Source: Rhizobium sp. R634 (GTDB taxonomy: Bacteria; Pseudomonadota; Alphaproteobacteria; Rhizobiales; Rhizobiaceae). Taken from it: a stretch of 64,000 nt of DNA. Made by a program: the position numbers and the translations under genes. Each line of letters opens with the position of its first letter. Within the stretch, counting starts at the first letter, position 1. This document shows positions 26,130 through 35,374 of this stretch, in pieces. The stretch spans positions 1 to 64,000 of the forward strand of contig NZ_LOKW01000027.1 in assembly GCF_002211305.1 (NCBI RefSeq), in the 5' to 3' direction. Under the pieces are notes generated by a model, which saw only the letters and a program-made list of their open reading frames with translations, was not told where the DNA came from and did not search any database.

Positions 26130-27170
26130 ATGGAAGTACGCGTTCAAAACATCCGCAAGGAATTCGATCGTTTTCCGGCGCTGCACGATGTCTCGCTCGA
26201 TATCCGCTCCGGCGAGCTGATCGCACTGCTCGGTCCTTCGGGCTCCGGCAAGACGACATTGCTGCGCCTGATCGCCGGCCTGGAAAGCCCGACCGAGGGA
26301 CAGATCTTCTTCGGCGACGAGGATGCTTCGAAGAAGTCAGTGCAGCAGCGCAATATCGGCTTCGTGTTCCAGCATTATGCCCTCTTCCGCTACATGACGG
26401 TGCTCGACAACGTCTCCTTCGGCCTGAGAGTGAGAAGCGGCGCGCGACGTCCAGCGAAGGCCGATATCCGCCGGCGGGCGCTGGAACTGCTCGAACTGGT
26501 GCAGCTTTCCGGTCTTGAAAAACGCTACCCGGCCCAGCTTTCCGGCGGCCAGCGCCAGCGCGTGGCGCTCGCCCGCGCCATGGCCGTCGAGCCGAACGTC
26601 CTGCTTCTCGACGAACCCTTCGGCGCGCTCGATGCCCAGGTGCGCAAGGATCTGCGCAAATGGCTGCGCGAGATCCACGACCGCACCGGCCACACCACCG
26701 TCTTCGTCACCCACGATCAGGACGAGGCACTGGAGCTCGCCGACCGGGTCGTCGTCATGAGCCAGGGCGCAATTGAACAGGTCGGCACGCCGGACGAGGT
26801 CTACGACTATCCCAACTCGCCCTTCGTCTTCGGCTTCATCGGCCAGTCGAATTGCCTGCAGGTCGATATTTCAGACGGCGACATCCGCTTCGAAGGCCGC
26901 TCGCTCGGCCTCAATGCCGAGGGTGAGCCCGATGGGCCGGCGCAGCTCTATTTCCGCCCGCACGACGTCAGGCTCTGCGAATCGGCGGAAAACTGCATCG
27001 CCGGGCACCCGGTTTCCAGCCGCCGCGTCGCCGGCACCCGCCATATCGAACTCGATATCGGCAACGGCCGCCCGAATATCGAAATCGAGCTGCCGCCGAG
27101 CGAGGCCGACAGGCTCGACCGCAACCGGGTGGCCTTCAAGCCCACCCGCTGGAAGCTGTTCCGTGGCTGA
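26130..27170 (+). CDS. cysA: Sulfate/thiosulfate ABC transporter ATP-binding protein CysA
   Basis: The 346-residue ATPase has Walker A GPSGSGKTT (about residue 35), signature LSGGQRQR (about 137), Walker B VLLLDEPFGALDAQVRKDLR, and the switch histidine in VTHDQDEALELADR. A TOBE-like C-terminal domain contains LYFRPHDVRLCE near residue 270, as in CysA. It completes the sulfate transporter operon and is followed by a stem-loop. Confidence 0.95.
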   Translation: MEVRVQNIRKEFDRFPALHDVSLDIRSGELIALLGPSGSGKTTLLRLIAGLESPTEGQIFFGDEDASKKSVQQRNIGFVFQHYALFRYMTVLDNVSFGLRVRSGARRPAKADIRRRALELLELVQLSGLEKRYPAQLSGGQRQRVALARAMAVEPNVLLLDEPFGALDAQVRKDLRKWLREIHDRTGHTTVFVTHDQDEALELADRVVVMSQGAIEQVGTPDEVYDYPNSPFVFGFIGQSNCLQVDISDGDIRFEGRSLGLNAEGEPDGPAQLYFRPHDVRLCESAENCIAGHPVSSRRVAGTRHIELDIGNGRPNIEIELPPSEADRLDRNRVAFKPTRWKLFRG

Positions 27171-27182
27171 TGGAAACGGATC

Positions 27183-27206
27183 CTCGCCGGAATCGTATTC
27201 GGCGAG
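27183..27206 (+). terminator. Probable terminator after cysA
   Basis: CTCGCCGGAAT pairs with ATTCGGCGAG (one bulged G) around a 2-4 base loop, 12 bases after the cysA stop. A short T-run (CTTTTTG) follows about 14 bases later, so termination may be imperfect. Confidence 0.55.
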
Positions 27207-27320
27207 AGTCCCTCAAGCTTTTTGTGATCCTGGGTTGTTTGTATTTTTGTCACATGCCGAGTAAAACGTTTTCGCGTTAATCATAAAGGGCTGGACTAAT
27301 CCGATAGGAGGCACCTGGCG

Positions 27321-28139
27321 TTGAGGGCGGAGATTTCCTTTGCAAAATCCCTGGGCGGGATTTTGTTCGTAGGACTGGCAGCCGCGAGCTGCACGACAAC
27401 GACGAAGCCGGTGGCAACGGCGGCGAAGACAGCACAGGTTCAACCGGCGAAAGTCACTTTCAACTATACGGCCAAGGATCGCGACTGCCTGAAGCGCGCG
27501 ATGTATTTCGAATCGCAGCATTCGGATGAAGACGGCTATCTGGCCGTCGGCACCGTCGTCATGAACAGGCTCACTTCAGGAGCCTATCCTCAGTCGATCT
27601 GCGGCGTTGTCGCCCAGGAGAAGCAGTTTGCGCCGGGTGTGATGACGCGCGAAGTCAAGTCGCAGGCCGAGCCGCAGCTTGCCACCGCGGCCGACGCCAT
27701 CCTCATGAAAGGTGCGCGCCATCCTGCGGTGAAGGATGCGATGTTCTTCCATACCGACGGGCTGAAATTCCCTTACAACAACATGCATTATGTCACGGTT
27801 GCCGGCGGCAACGCCTTCTACGAGAAGCGCGATCCCAATGGCACGCTCCAAACGCCGGCGCCGCTGCCAGCCTATGAGGTGGCAATGAATTATGTTCCCG
27901 GTGAGAGCATGCTGCCGCCGCAATTCGAGGCGTTGATACCTTCGGCCGTACCCGTTCCGCTGCCGGCTCCCGACCCCATGTCCACAGCAAGCACGGCACA
28001 GATGCACATCACCGCGCCAGTGACCCAGCCGGAAACCTCGATCGAGCCCGAGCCGGGAATGCCGATCGCGATCCCTACTCCCCGCCCCGCCTATGACAGC
28101 GTGATGCTGCGCGGCGACACTCCGGCGATTGGCGGCTGA
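27321..28139 (+). CDS. Lipoprotein cell-wall hydrolase, SleB-type (Hydrolase_2)
   Basis: The 272-residue protein starts at TTG, chosen because AGGAGG lies 9 bases upstream. It has a lipobox (GLAAASC, Cys about residue 24). The SleB/CwlJ domain follows: DRDCLKRAMYFESQHSDEDGYLAVGTVVMNRL near residue 55 includes the catalytic glutamate of YFES. The region QSICGVVAQEKQFAPG is also typical. These enzymes act as lytic transglycosylases or amidases on peptidoglycan, in spores or, in alphaproteobacteria, during wall remodelling. The proline-rich C-terminus (residues about 195-272) is low complexity. It is a monocistronic unit. Confidence 0.87.
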   Translation: MRAEISFAKSLGGILFVGLAAASCTTTTKPVATAAKTAQVQPAKVTFNYTAKDRDCLKRAMYFESQHSDEDGYLAVGTVVMNRLTSGAYPQSICGVVAQEKQFAPGVMTREVKSQAEPQLATAADAILMKGARHPAVKDAMFFHTDGLKFPYNNMHYVTVAGGNAFYEKRDPNGTLQTPAPLPAYEVAMNYVPGESMLPPQFEALIPSAVPVPLPAPDPMSTASTAQMHITAPVTQPETSIEPEPGMPIAIPTPRPAYDSVMLRGDTPAIGG

Positions 28140-28167
28140 CGCCACCAATTCAGAACAAGAAGAGCGT

Positions 28168-29400
28168 CTAAGCGCGCTCTTCCCAGACCTTGGCAAGCTC
28201 AACGATCGTCCGAACGGCCTTCTCCATGTCCTGACGGCTGACCCATTCCAGCGGCGAATGAAAGGCATGGCCGCCGGCGAAGATGTTCGGGCACGGCAGC
28301 CCCATGAAAGAGAGGCGCGAGCCATCCGTGCCGCCGCGAATGCTGCCGCGCACAGGCGTCATGCCGGCCCGCCGCACGGCTTCGATGGCGTTGTCGACGA
28401 TCTCGGGATGACGATCGAGCACCACCTTCATGTTGCGATACTGCTCTTTCACCTCGAAGCGGTAGGTCGAGCCGGGATAGGCCGATAGTACGTCCTTCAC
28501 GATGGCTTCGAGCATAGCCTCCTTTTCCACGAGCCCCTCCTCCGTGAAATCGCGGATGATGAGGCTCAAGGCCGCTTTCTCCATCGAGCCGTTCAAGTCG
28601 ACCGGATGGATGAAGCCCTGCTTGCCCTCTGTGGTCTCGGGCGCAATATCCCTCGGCAAGCGGTCGATGATGGCGCCTGCGATCTTGATGGCGTTTTCCA
28701 TGCGGTTCTTGGCAAAACCCGGATGGATCGCCACGCCTGAAATGTCGATCTCCACACCATCGGCCGAAAAGGTCTCGTCCTCGATATGGCCTGATGTCTC
28801 GCCGTCCATCGTATAGGCGAAGTCGGCGCCGAGTTTCTGGAGATCGACCTTGTTGACGCCGCGCCCGACTTCCTCGTCGGGCGTGAACAGGATCTTGATC
28901 GTCCCGTGCCGGATCTCGGGATTGTCGACCAGGATCTGCGCCGCCGTCATGATTTCCGCCAGTCCCGCCTTGTCGTCGGCACCGAGCAATGTCGTGCCGT
29001 CGGTCGTCACGATGTCGTTGCCGATCTGGTTCTTCAGCTCTGGGTGTTCGGAAATGCGGATCACCCGGCTCGGGTCGCCGGTGAGCTGGATATCCCCGCC
29101 CGCATAATTCCTGACGATCTGCGGTTTGACATCCGTGCCGGTGAAATCGGGCGCCGTATCCATGTGCGAGCAGAAGCAGATGACTGGCACCGGCTTGTCG
29201 CTATTGGCGGGAATCGTCGCATAGACATAGCCGTGCTCGTCAAGATGCGCATCCGCAACGCCGATCTTCAACAGCTCGTCAACCAGAAGCCGTCCGAGAT
29301 TCTTCTGTTTCTCGGTGGTCGGCTGCGTCGACGAGGAAGGGTCGGATTGCGTGTCGATAACGACATAACGGAGAAAGCGGTCTAGAACGGTATCGGTCAT
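28168..29400 (-). CDS. pepT: Peptidase T (tripeptide aminopeptidase)
   Basis: The 410-residue M20 metallopeptidase follows PepT end to end: RFLRYVVIDTQSDPSS at the start, the zinc ligand motif CSHMDTAPD near residue 78, LGADDKAGLAEIMTAAQ near 140 (bridging Asp), and FTPDEEVGRGV near 171 (catalytic Glu). It ends with FAGGHAFHSPLEWVS near 378. It removes N-terminal residues from tripeptides in the cytoplasm. A 7-base stem (AAGAGCG/CGCTCTT) overlaps its stop codon and could help termination. Confidence 0.95.
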   Translation of the reverse strand: MTDTVLDRFLRYVVIDTQSDPSSSTQPTTEKQKNLGRLLVDELLKIGVADAHLDEHGYVYATIPANSDKPVPVICFCSHMDTAPDFTGTDVKPQIVRNYAGGDIQLTGDPSRVIRISEHPELKNQIGNDIVTTDGTTLLGADDKAGLAEIMTAAQILVDNPEIRHGTIKILFTPDEEVGRGVNKVDLQKLGADFAYTMDGETSGHIEDETFSADGVEIDISGVAIHPGFAKNRMENAIKIAGAIIDRLPRDIAPETTEGKQGFIHPVDLNGSMEKAALSLIIRDFTEEGLVEKEAMLEAIVKDVLSAYPGSTYRFEVKEQYRNMKVVLDRHPEIVDNAIEAVRRAGMTPVRGSIRGGTDGSRLSFMGLPCPNIFAGGHAFHSPLEWVSRQDMEKAVRTIVELAKVWEERA

Positions 29401-29593
29401 GGCATCCAGTCCAGCAAGGTTATCTGACGATATAGCCCTTGCGGGCGATGCGGCAAAAGCTTTTTCCGCTCGGCGAATGCTCCTGGCGCTGCAATCGCTG
29501 ATGCGCGATCATAAAGTGACGAGACAGTCGGTTCGTGCCAGCCTGGCGGCAGACGCCCCTTCCTTTTCAGGGATTCGGCCATCGCTCGCCGTT

Positions 29594-29619
29594 GGAACAA
29601 CGATGATGGCTATTTCGTT
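29594..29619 (+). promoter_or_regulatory. Candidate EcfG (general stress) promoter of ligD
   Basis: GGAAC at 29594-29598, a 17-base spacer, and CGTT at 29616-29619 match the EcfG consensus. The -10 end is 27 bases from the ligD ATG. This also argues against a further-upstream start at 29619, which would fall inside the -10 element. Confidence 0.75.
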
Positions 29620-29645
29620 TGAGGACCGAATGCCCGGGGACAGCC

Positions 29646-32291
29646 ATGGCCAGCGACAAGCTATCGAGCTACCGATCAAAACGCGATTTTCAAAAGACCG
29701 CTGAGCCGAGCGGGGAGCGGCGCATCAAAAAGAGCAACCGCCGCCGCTTTGTCATTCAGAAGCACGATGCGACACGGCTGCACTACGACCTGCGGCTTGA
29801 GCTCGACGGCGTGTTCAAGAGCTGGGCCGTCACCAAAGGTCCATCGCTCGATCCGCACGACAAACGCCTGGCTGTCGAGGTCGAAGACCATCCGCTCGAT
29901 TACGGCGACTTCGAAGGCACGATTCCGAAAGGCCAGTATGGCGGCGGCACCGTCATGCTGTGGGATCGTGGCTATTGGGAGCCGGAGGGAAGAAAGAGCC
30001 CTGAGCAAGCGCTTTCCAAGGGCGACTTCAAGTTCACGCTTGAAGGCGAGCGCCTGCACGGGAGCTTCGTGCTCGTGCGCATGCGCAATGATCGCGAACG
30101 CAGCAAGCGTACCAATTGGCTGCTGATCAAGCATCATGATGATTTCTCCGTGGAGGAGAACGGTGCTTTCATCTTGGAAGAAAACATCACTTCGGTGGCC
30201 TCAGGGCGCAGCATGGAAATGATCGCAGCCGGCAAGGGTCGCAAGCCGAAACCCTTCATGGTGGAAGGCGGCAAGGTCCAGGCGGACGCCGTCTGGGACA
30301 GCAATCATGGATTGGCCGCCGAGGAGCGGCAGGAGGCGGGCGGCGGAAAGCGCGCCCGCACTGCTACGGCGGTGGATCTTCCGGATTTCATCCCACCGCA
30401 GCTTTGCGAGAAGCTGGAGCGGCCGCCCGGCGGAGACGGCTGGATCCACGAGATCAAGTTCGATGGATACCGCATACAGATGCGCGTGCGCGATGGCGAC
30501 GCGACGTTGAAAACCAGGAAAGGTCTCGACTGGACGGCCAAGTACACCGAAATCGCCGGGGCGGCGTCAACGCTTCCTGATTGTATCGTCGATGGCGAAA
30601 TCTGCGCGCTCGACGAACACGGTGCGCCGAATTTCGCCGCGCTACAGGCTGCGCTATCGGAGGGCAAGACCGGCAACCTCGTCTTTTTCGCCTTCGACTT
30701 GCTCTATCACGGCGGCGAGGATCTCCGCTCGAAGCCTCTCATCGAGCGAAAGCGGCGATTGCAGGAGCTCCTCGCCGGCGCCGGCAACGATCCTCGCATC
30801 CGCTACGTCGAACATTTCGAAACCGGCGGTGACGCCGTCCTCAGGTCGGCATGCAAGCTCTCGCTGGAAGGCATCGTCTCAAAACAGGCAGATGCGCCCT
30901 ATCAATCCGGACGAACGGCAAGTTGGGCGAAGTCGAAATGCCGAGCGGGGCATGAGGTGGTCATCGGCGCCTATGCCAAGACCAACGGCAAGTTCCGCTC
31001 CCTTCTCGTTGGTGTTTTTCGCGGCGACCATTTTGTCTATGTCGGCCGTGTGGGCACCGGCTACGGCGCCAGCAAGGTGGAAACGCTGCTTCCGAAACTG
31101 AGGGCGCTGGAGACGGCGAAGTCGCCGTTCACCGGAATCGGCGCTCCGAAGAAGCAGGCGGAGGTCGCCTGGGTAAAGCCCGAGCTTGTCGCCGAGATCG
31201 AATTCGAGGGCTGGACCGCGGACGGTCTCGTCCGGCAGGCGGCCTTTAAAGGATTGCGCGAAGATAAGCCGGCCAGGGAAGTCGAAGCGGAGCGACCGCT
31301 GAGACCCTCTAGAGCTGAAGTTGCGGAGCCGGCTGGGAGGCCCACACAGAAACCGACGCGCCGCAAGGGTCAGAAGGCTGATGTCATGGGCGTGCTCATT
31401 TCAAATCCGGACAAACCGTTGTGGCCGGATGATAACGACGGGGAGCCGGTAACAAAGGAAGAATTAGCCCGCTATTACGAGGCGGTCGGGGACTGGATGA
31501 TCGACCACATCAAGGGCAGGCCCTGCTCGATCATCCGTGCCCCGGATGGGATTGGTGGCGAGCAGTTCTTCCAGCGTCATGCGATGCCCGGACAATCCAA
31601 CCTGCTGGAATTGGTCAAGGTATTCGGCGACAAGAAGCCATATCTGCAGATCGATCGCATCGAAGGGCTTGCCGCCGTCGCCCAGATCGGAGCGGTCGAG
31701 CTCCACCCGTGGAATTGTGAACCCGGGCAACCGGAAGTGCCTGGCCGCCTTGTATTCGATCTCGATCCCGGCCCCGATGTTCCTTTTTCCACCGTTGTTG
31801 CTGCTGCCCGCGAAATGCGCGACCGGCTGGAAGACCTCGGATTGATCAGTTTCTGCAAGACGACCGGCGGCAAGGGCCTGCATGTCGTGACCCCACTGGC
31901 AGTCAATAAGCGAAAGCCATTATCCTGGCCCGATGCAAAGGCCTTCGCGCATGACGTCTGCCAGCAGATGGCCCGCAACAATCCCGATCTCTATCTTATC
32001 AAAATGACGAAGAGCCTGAGGGGCGGTCGCATTTTCCTTGATTATCTGCGCAACGATCGCATGGCGACTGCCGTGGCGCCACTTTCTCCTCGAGCCCGCC
32101 CAGGAGCGATGGTGTCAATGCCTCTGACGTGGACGCAGGTGAAATCAGACCTTGACCCCAAGAGGTTCACGGTCCGGACCGTGCCTGCTTTGCTATCGAA
32201 GTCAGCCGCATGGAAGGATTATTGTGAGGGGCAGCGTTCCCTGGAGCAGGCTATCAAGAAGCTCGGCCGGACCGGCAAGCATGCCGCCTGA
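29646..32291 (+). CDS. ligD: Multidomain NHEJ DNA ligase LigD (phosphoesterase-ligase-polymerase)
   Basis: The 881-residue protein has the domain order PE-LIG-POL. The 3'-phosphoesterase domain (about 30-170) shows RRRFVIQKHDATRLHYDLRLE and FEGTIPKGQYGGG. The ATP-dependent ligase domain (about 235-540) has catalytic Lys-271 in EIKFDGYR, then DGEICALDE and KSKCRAGHE. The primase-like polymerase domain (about 580-875) has FDLDPGPDVPF, KTTGGKGLHVV and DYLRNDRMATAV. LigD processes and seals double-strand breaks held by Ku. It is convergent with the lig-ku-ku operon and stands behind a candidate EcfG promoter. Confidence 0.95.
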   Translation: MASDKLSSYRSKRDFQKTAEPSGERRIKKSNRRRFVIQKHDATRLHYDLRLELDGVFKSWAVTKGPSLDPHDKRLAVEVEDHPLDYGDFEGTIPKGQYGGGTVMLWDRGYWEPEGRKSPEQALSKGDFKFTLEGERLHGSFVLVRMRNDRERSKRTNWLLIKHHDDFSVEENGAFILEENITSVASGRSMEMIAAGKGRKPKPFMVEGGKVQADAVWDSNHGLAAEERQEAGGGKRARTATAVDLPDFIPPQLCEKLERPPGGDGWIHEIKFDGYRIQMRVRDGDATLKTRKGLDWTAKYTEIAGAASTLPDCIVDGEICALDEHGAPNFAALQAALSEGKTGNLVFFAFDLLYHGGEDLRSKPLIERKRRLQELLAGAGNDPRIRYVEHFETGGDAVLRSACKLSLEGIVSKQADAPYQSGRTASWAKSKCRAGHEVVIGAYAKTNGKFRSLLVGVFRGDHFVYVGRVGTGYGASKVETLLPKLRALETAKSPFTGIGAPKKQAEVAWVKPELVAEIEFEGWTADGLVRQAAFKGLREDKPAREVEAERPLRPSRAEVAEPAGRPTQKPTRRKGQKADVMGVLISNPDKPLWPDDNDGEPVTKEELARYYEAVGDWMIDHIKGRPCSIIRAPDGIGGEQFFQRHAMPGQSNLLELVKVFGDKKPYLQIDRIEGLAAVAQIGAVELHPWNCEPGQPEVPGRLVFDLDPGPDVPFSTVVAAAREMRDRLEDLGLISFCKTTGGKGLHVVTPLAVNKRKPLSWPDAKAFAHDVCQQMARNNPDLYLIKMTKSLRGGRIFLDYLRNDRMATAVAPLSPRARPGAMVSMPLTWTQVKSDLDPKRFTVRTVPALLSKSAAWKDYCEGQRSLEQAIKKLGRTGKHAA

Positions 32292-32353
32292 CACGGCCAT
32301 GACGGGCACAGGGCGCCGCTGGACTCTGCGAGGTCTTGATCGCCCGCAGGACT

Positions 32354-33415
32354 TCATGTGATCGCAGCGGCATCAGCCATATCGAAGACGGCAGCATTAT
32401 CCTGAATGTCACGAAGGCCCTTATATGAGGCGTGGCGGAGGCTACCTTCGCGCGTCCAGCCGCGAAACTCGATTTCGGCGATCAGGGTCGGTTGGGAAAA
32501 AACAAGCCGCTTTCCTTTCAGAGGCACGGCAGGCTTTTTCGTTTGGAGGCGGTTCAGCGTCTTGCGCAAATATTCTGCCTCCTCCCGATTGAACCCCGTG
32601 CCGACGGAGCCGACATAGATCCAGTCTTGGCCCTTCCGACCCGCAAGCAAAAGACTGCCGAGCCCCCCGCGGGTGCTGGCCGATTCCTCGTAACCGACGA
32701 TCATGAAGCTGTCGCTCTGAACGCATTTGATCTTCTGCCAATCCCCCAGACGACCGCTCCGGTAAGGGCTGTCCCTGCGCTTTGCAATGATCCCTTCCAG
32801 GCCCAGATGGCATGCATGCTCGAGCAGTTCCTCGCTGCCGAGATCGAGCTCTTGCGAGAACCGAATGGCAGCGTCATCGGTCTCAAGGATCAGATCTTCC
32901 AGAAGATGGCGGCGGACCGAGAGCTCGGTCCGCGTCAGGTCGTGACCATCGAGGTACAATAGATCGAAGGCGCAGAAGATGGATTCGGTCGAGATGCGCT
33001 TGCCGCCCCTGCCGCCGAGCGAGCGCTGCAACGCTCCAAAGTCGGAGCGGCCCTCTTCATCGAGGACGACGGCTTCTCCATCGAGAATGCAGGTCGACAC
33101 ACCGAGTTCTCTTGCACCTGCGGCGATAGCCGGAAAGCGATGGGTCCAGTCATGGCCGCCGCGAGTGAGGATACGAATGCTCTTTGGTTCGATGTGGATC
33201 GCCAATCGATAGCCGTCCCACTTCACCTCATAAAGCCAATCCGGCCCCTGCGGCACCATTTGCTTCAGCAGCGCCAGGCAGGGCTCCACTCTGGACGGCA
33301 TTGCATCGAACGGCAGGTTTGGCTGGTCGGGGTCACGCCGGCGCACGGGTCGCGATTGTATCGAAGAACTGGAGTCGCGCAGGAGGGGGGCGGAGGGGCG
33401 CCGTGGTCTGGTCAT
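32354..33415 (-). CDS. ATP-dependent DNA ligase, LigD ligase domain only
   Basis: The 353-residue protein consists of the nucleotidyltransferase plus OB-fold ligase module: Lys-65 in YEVKWDGYRLAI, then ILDGEAVVLDEEGRSDFGALQ, EGIIAKRRDSPYRSG and WQKIKCVQSDSFMIVGY. Neither phosphoesterase nor polymerase domains are present. The N-terminal 40 residues are basic and serine/proline-rich. It is the third gene of the ku-ku-lig operon, 3 bases after the second Ku gene, so it probably seals breaks with Ku. It may be a stand-alone counterpart of the full LigD encoded convergently. Confidence 0.93.
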   Translation of the reverse strand: MTRPRRPSAPLLRDSSSSIQSRPVRRRDPDQPNLPFDAMPSRVEPCLALLKQMVPQGPDWLYEVKWDGYRLAIHIEPKSIRILTRGGHDWTHRFPAIAAGARELGVSTCILDGEAVVLDEEGRSDFGALQRSLGGRGGKRISTESIFCAFDLLYLDGHDLTRTELSVRRHLLEDLILETDDAAIRFSQELDLGSEELLEHACHLGLEGIIAKRRDSPYRSGRLGDWQKIKCVQSDSFMIVGYEESASTRGGLGSLLLAGRKGQDWIYVGSVGTGFNREEAEYLRKTLNRLQTKKPAVPLKGKRLVFSQPTLIAEIEFRGWTREGSLRHASYKGLRDIQDNAAVFDMADAAAIT

Positions 33416-33418
33416 TGC

Positions 33419-34237
33419 TCAATGCCTGCCGGATCGGTTCTCCGCATCGACGGATTTGCGGAGCGCCTCCATGATGTTGATGACATTGCTGGGGCCCGGC
33501 TCTGCCTTCTCCCTGCCCTTTGCTTTTGCCCTGACAGGCTTCTTCATCAGCTTCTTCTTGGCCTCTATAAGCTCGAGCAGCCTGTCCTGCACCGGGTCGG
33601 AGATCATCTTCGGGTTCCAGTGCTGCGTCTGCTTCTTGATGAGCTGCTGGACGAGCGGCATCATCTGGCTGTCCGCCGGTTGATCGTCCACGCGTTCAAA
33701 ATAGCTCTCCGCGCCGCGCACTTCGTCACCGTAACGCAGGGTCCAAAGGACAATGCCCTTGCCACGTGGCTCCAGCATCACAGCGCGCTCGCGGCGCGCA
33801 ATCACCAGTCGCGAGATGCCGACCATGTCCTCGGCCGCCATCGCATCGCGGATCACCGAGAACGCCTCCTGGCCGACTGGATCGTCAGGTGAAAGATAGT
33901 AGGGAGTGTCGAGCCAGATCCAGTCGACACCGTTGCGCGGCGTAAAGACCTCGATATCGATCGTCTTGGTGCTTTCGAGCGCGACGTTCTCCAGCTCATC
34001 GTCTTCGAGCATGACATATTCGTTCTCACCGCGCTGATAGGCTTTCACTTCGTCTTCATCCTTGACGTCCTTGCCGGTGACGGCGTCGACATAATGGCTG
34101 ATGACGCGGTTTTGAGTTGCGCGATTGAGCGTGTGAAAGCGCACCTTCTCGTTTTCGGAGGTGGCCGGCATCATCTGCACCGGGCAGGTGACGAGCGATA
34201 GCTTCAGGTAGCCTTTCCAGTATGGGCGGATCGCCAT
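33419..34237 (-). CDS. ku: NHEJ protein Ku, copy 2 of the operon
   Basis: The 272-residue Ku-fold protein starts MAIRPYWKGYLKLSLVTCPV and has the RFHTLNRATQNRVISHYVDAVTGKDV stretch and the LVQQLIKKQTQHWNPKMISDPVQDRL region typical of bacterial Ku. It forms ring-shaped dimers around broken DNA ends and recruits LigD. The tail is short and basic (PVRAKAKGREKAE). It begins 12 bases after the first Ku gene. The two Ku proteins differ clearly, so heterodimers are possible. Confidence 0.94.
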   Translation of the reverse strand: MAIRPYWKGYLKLSLVTCPVQMMPATSENEKVRFHTLNRATQNRVISHYVDAVTGKDVKDEDEVKAYQRGENEYVMLEDDELENVALESTKTIDIEVFTPRNGVDWIWLDTPYYLSPDDPVGQEAFSVIRDAMAAEDMVGISRLVIARRERAVMLEPRGKGIVLWTLRYGDEVRGAESYFERVDDQPADSQMMPLVQQLIKKQTQHWNPKMISDPVQDRLLELIEAKKKLMKKPVRAKAKGREKAEPGPSNVINIMEALRKSVDAENRSGRH

Positions 34238-34249
34238 GGCAACCTCCGA

Positions 34250-35149
34250 TCATCCGGCGCGGCGCTGGTGAGCGCGGCCTGGGCTGCGTGATTTCGGCGA
34301 CGATGCGCGTGCGGCCTTCTGCCTGCTCTTGCCGGCATTGGCGTTTGCAGCGGTGCGCTTCGTCTTTGCTGGCGTCGTCATGCCGGCGCTTTCGCGCAGT
34401 GCCTGCAACAGATCGTTTGGTTTCGCAGCCGGCGCCGCCTTTTTCTTCGGAAGCGTGCGACCTTCGATCTTGGCTTTCACCAATTCGGCGACGGCCGCTT
34501 CGTAACGGTCGTCGAATTGTTTCGGATCGAACTCGCCCTTCTTGGTATTGATGATGTGCTTGGCAAGCTCCAGCATCTCGCCTCCGATCTTGAGATCCGG
34601 CATCTCGTCGAATGCCTTGTCGGAGGAGCGGACTTCATAGTCGAAATTCAAAGTGGCGCCGACCAGCCCTTTGCCATGGGGGCGGATGAGGAGCGTTCGC
34701 AGGCGCCGGAACAGCACCGTCCGGGCGATGGCCGCGACTTTGGCCTTCTTCATGCCGTCCCTCAGGAGTTTGAAAGCGTCACTGCCCATCGTGTCGGGAG
34801 CCAGATAATAGGGCTTGTCGAAATAGACGTCGTCGACCTCGTCACAAGGGATAAACGCCTCCACCTTCAGCGTCTTGTCGCTCTCGGGAATGGCGGCCGC
34901 GATCTCCTCGGGCTCGAGGACAACGTAACGACCGTCCTCGATCTCAAAACCCTTGACCTGGTCCTCACGCTCGACCGGGTCACCGGTCTGGCCGTCCACG
35001 AATTCTCGGCGCACCCGGTTGCCGGTCTTTCTGTTCAGTGTGTGAAATGCGATCCGCTCGGATGTGGAGGCGGCGGTATAGAGCGCCACCGGGAAAGCCA
35101 CCTCCCCGAACTTGATAAAGCCTTTCCAATTCGCTCTCGGGGCAACCAT
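34250..35149 (-). CDS. ku: NHEJ protein Ku, copy 1 of the operon, with basic tail
   Basis: The 299-residue Ku protein starts MVAPRANWKGFIKFGEVAFPV; an upstream alternative start would lie inside the candidate promoter. Core motifs are IAFHTLNRKTGNRVRREFVDGQTGDPV and a central PYYLAPDTMGSDAFKLLRDG. The C-terminal 60 residues are Lys/Arg/Ala-rich (KKKAAPAAKP, KTKRTAANANAGK), an extension known in other bacterial Ku proteins to help DNA binding and sliding. It is the first gene of the ku-ku-lig operon and has an AGGAG site. Confidence 0.95.
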   Translation of the reverse strand: MVAPRANWKGFIKFGEVAFPVALYTAASTSERIAFHTLNRKTGNRVRREFVDGQTGDPVEREDQVKGFEIEDGRYVVLEPEEIAAAIPESDKTLKVEAFIPCDEVDDVYFDKPYYLAPDTMGSDAFKLLRDGMKKAKVAAIARTVLFRRLRTLLIRPHGKGLVGATLNFDYEVRSSDKAFDEMPDLKIGGEMLELAKHIINTKKGEFDPKQFDDRYEAAVAELVKAKIEGRTLPKKKAAPAAKPNDLLQALRESAGMTTPAKTKRTAANANAGKSRQKAARASSPKSRSPGRAHQRRAG

Positions 35150-35183
35150 TTCGCACGCGCTCCTGCCGCAACCAGTGCGAGTC

Positions 35184-35209
35184 AACCGAATCACTTTACG
35201 ATTGGTTCC
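35184..35209 (-). promoter_or_regulatory. Candidate EcfG promoter of the ku-ku-lig operon
   Basis: On the minus strand, GGAAC, a 17-base spacer, then GGTT (consensus CGTT), 35 bases before the first Ku ATG. One base deviates in the -10. Geometry equals that of the better sites at 29594 and 56461. Confidence 0.55.
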
Positions 35210-35374
35210 GAGTCAAAACGAATCAAATTTCAAGGGCTTAACCAGAATGATTCACGCGTTTTTTGAGTCTTGTTCATCCCCTTGAATCCGATAGACCTTT
35301 TTCTCGCCGGCGTGCTTTTTACGGTGAGGACAACCAAGAGATATCGCCGCCTTAGGGGGCGGTCCTCGACTTTT

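Noticed and set aside
28157..28181. AAGAGCG/CGCTCTT stem as an independent terminator of pepT
   Set aside because: It overlaps the pepT stop codon and lacks a following T-run, so it is only mentioned within the pepT entry.
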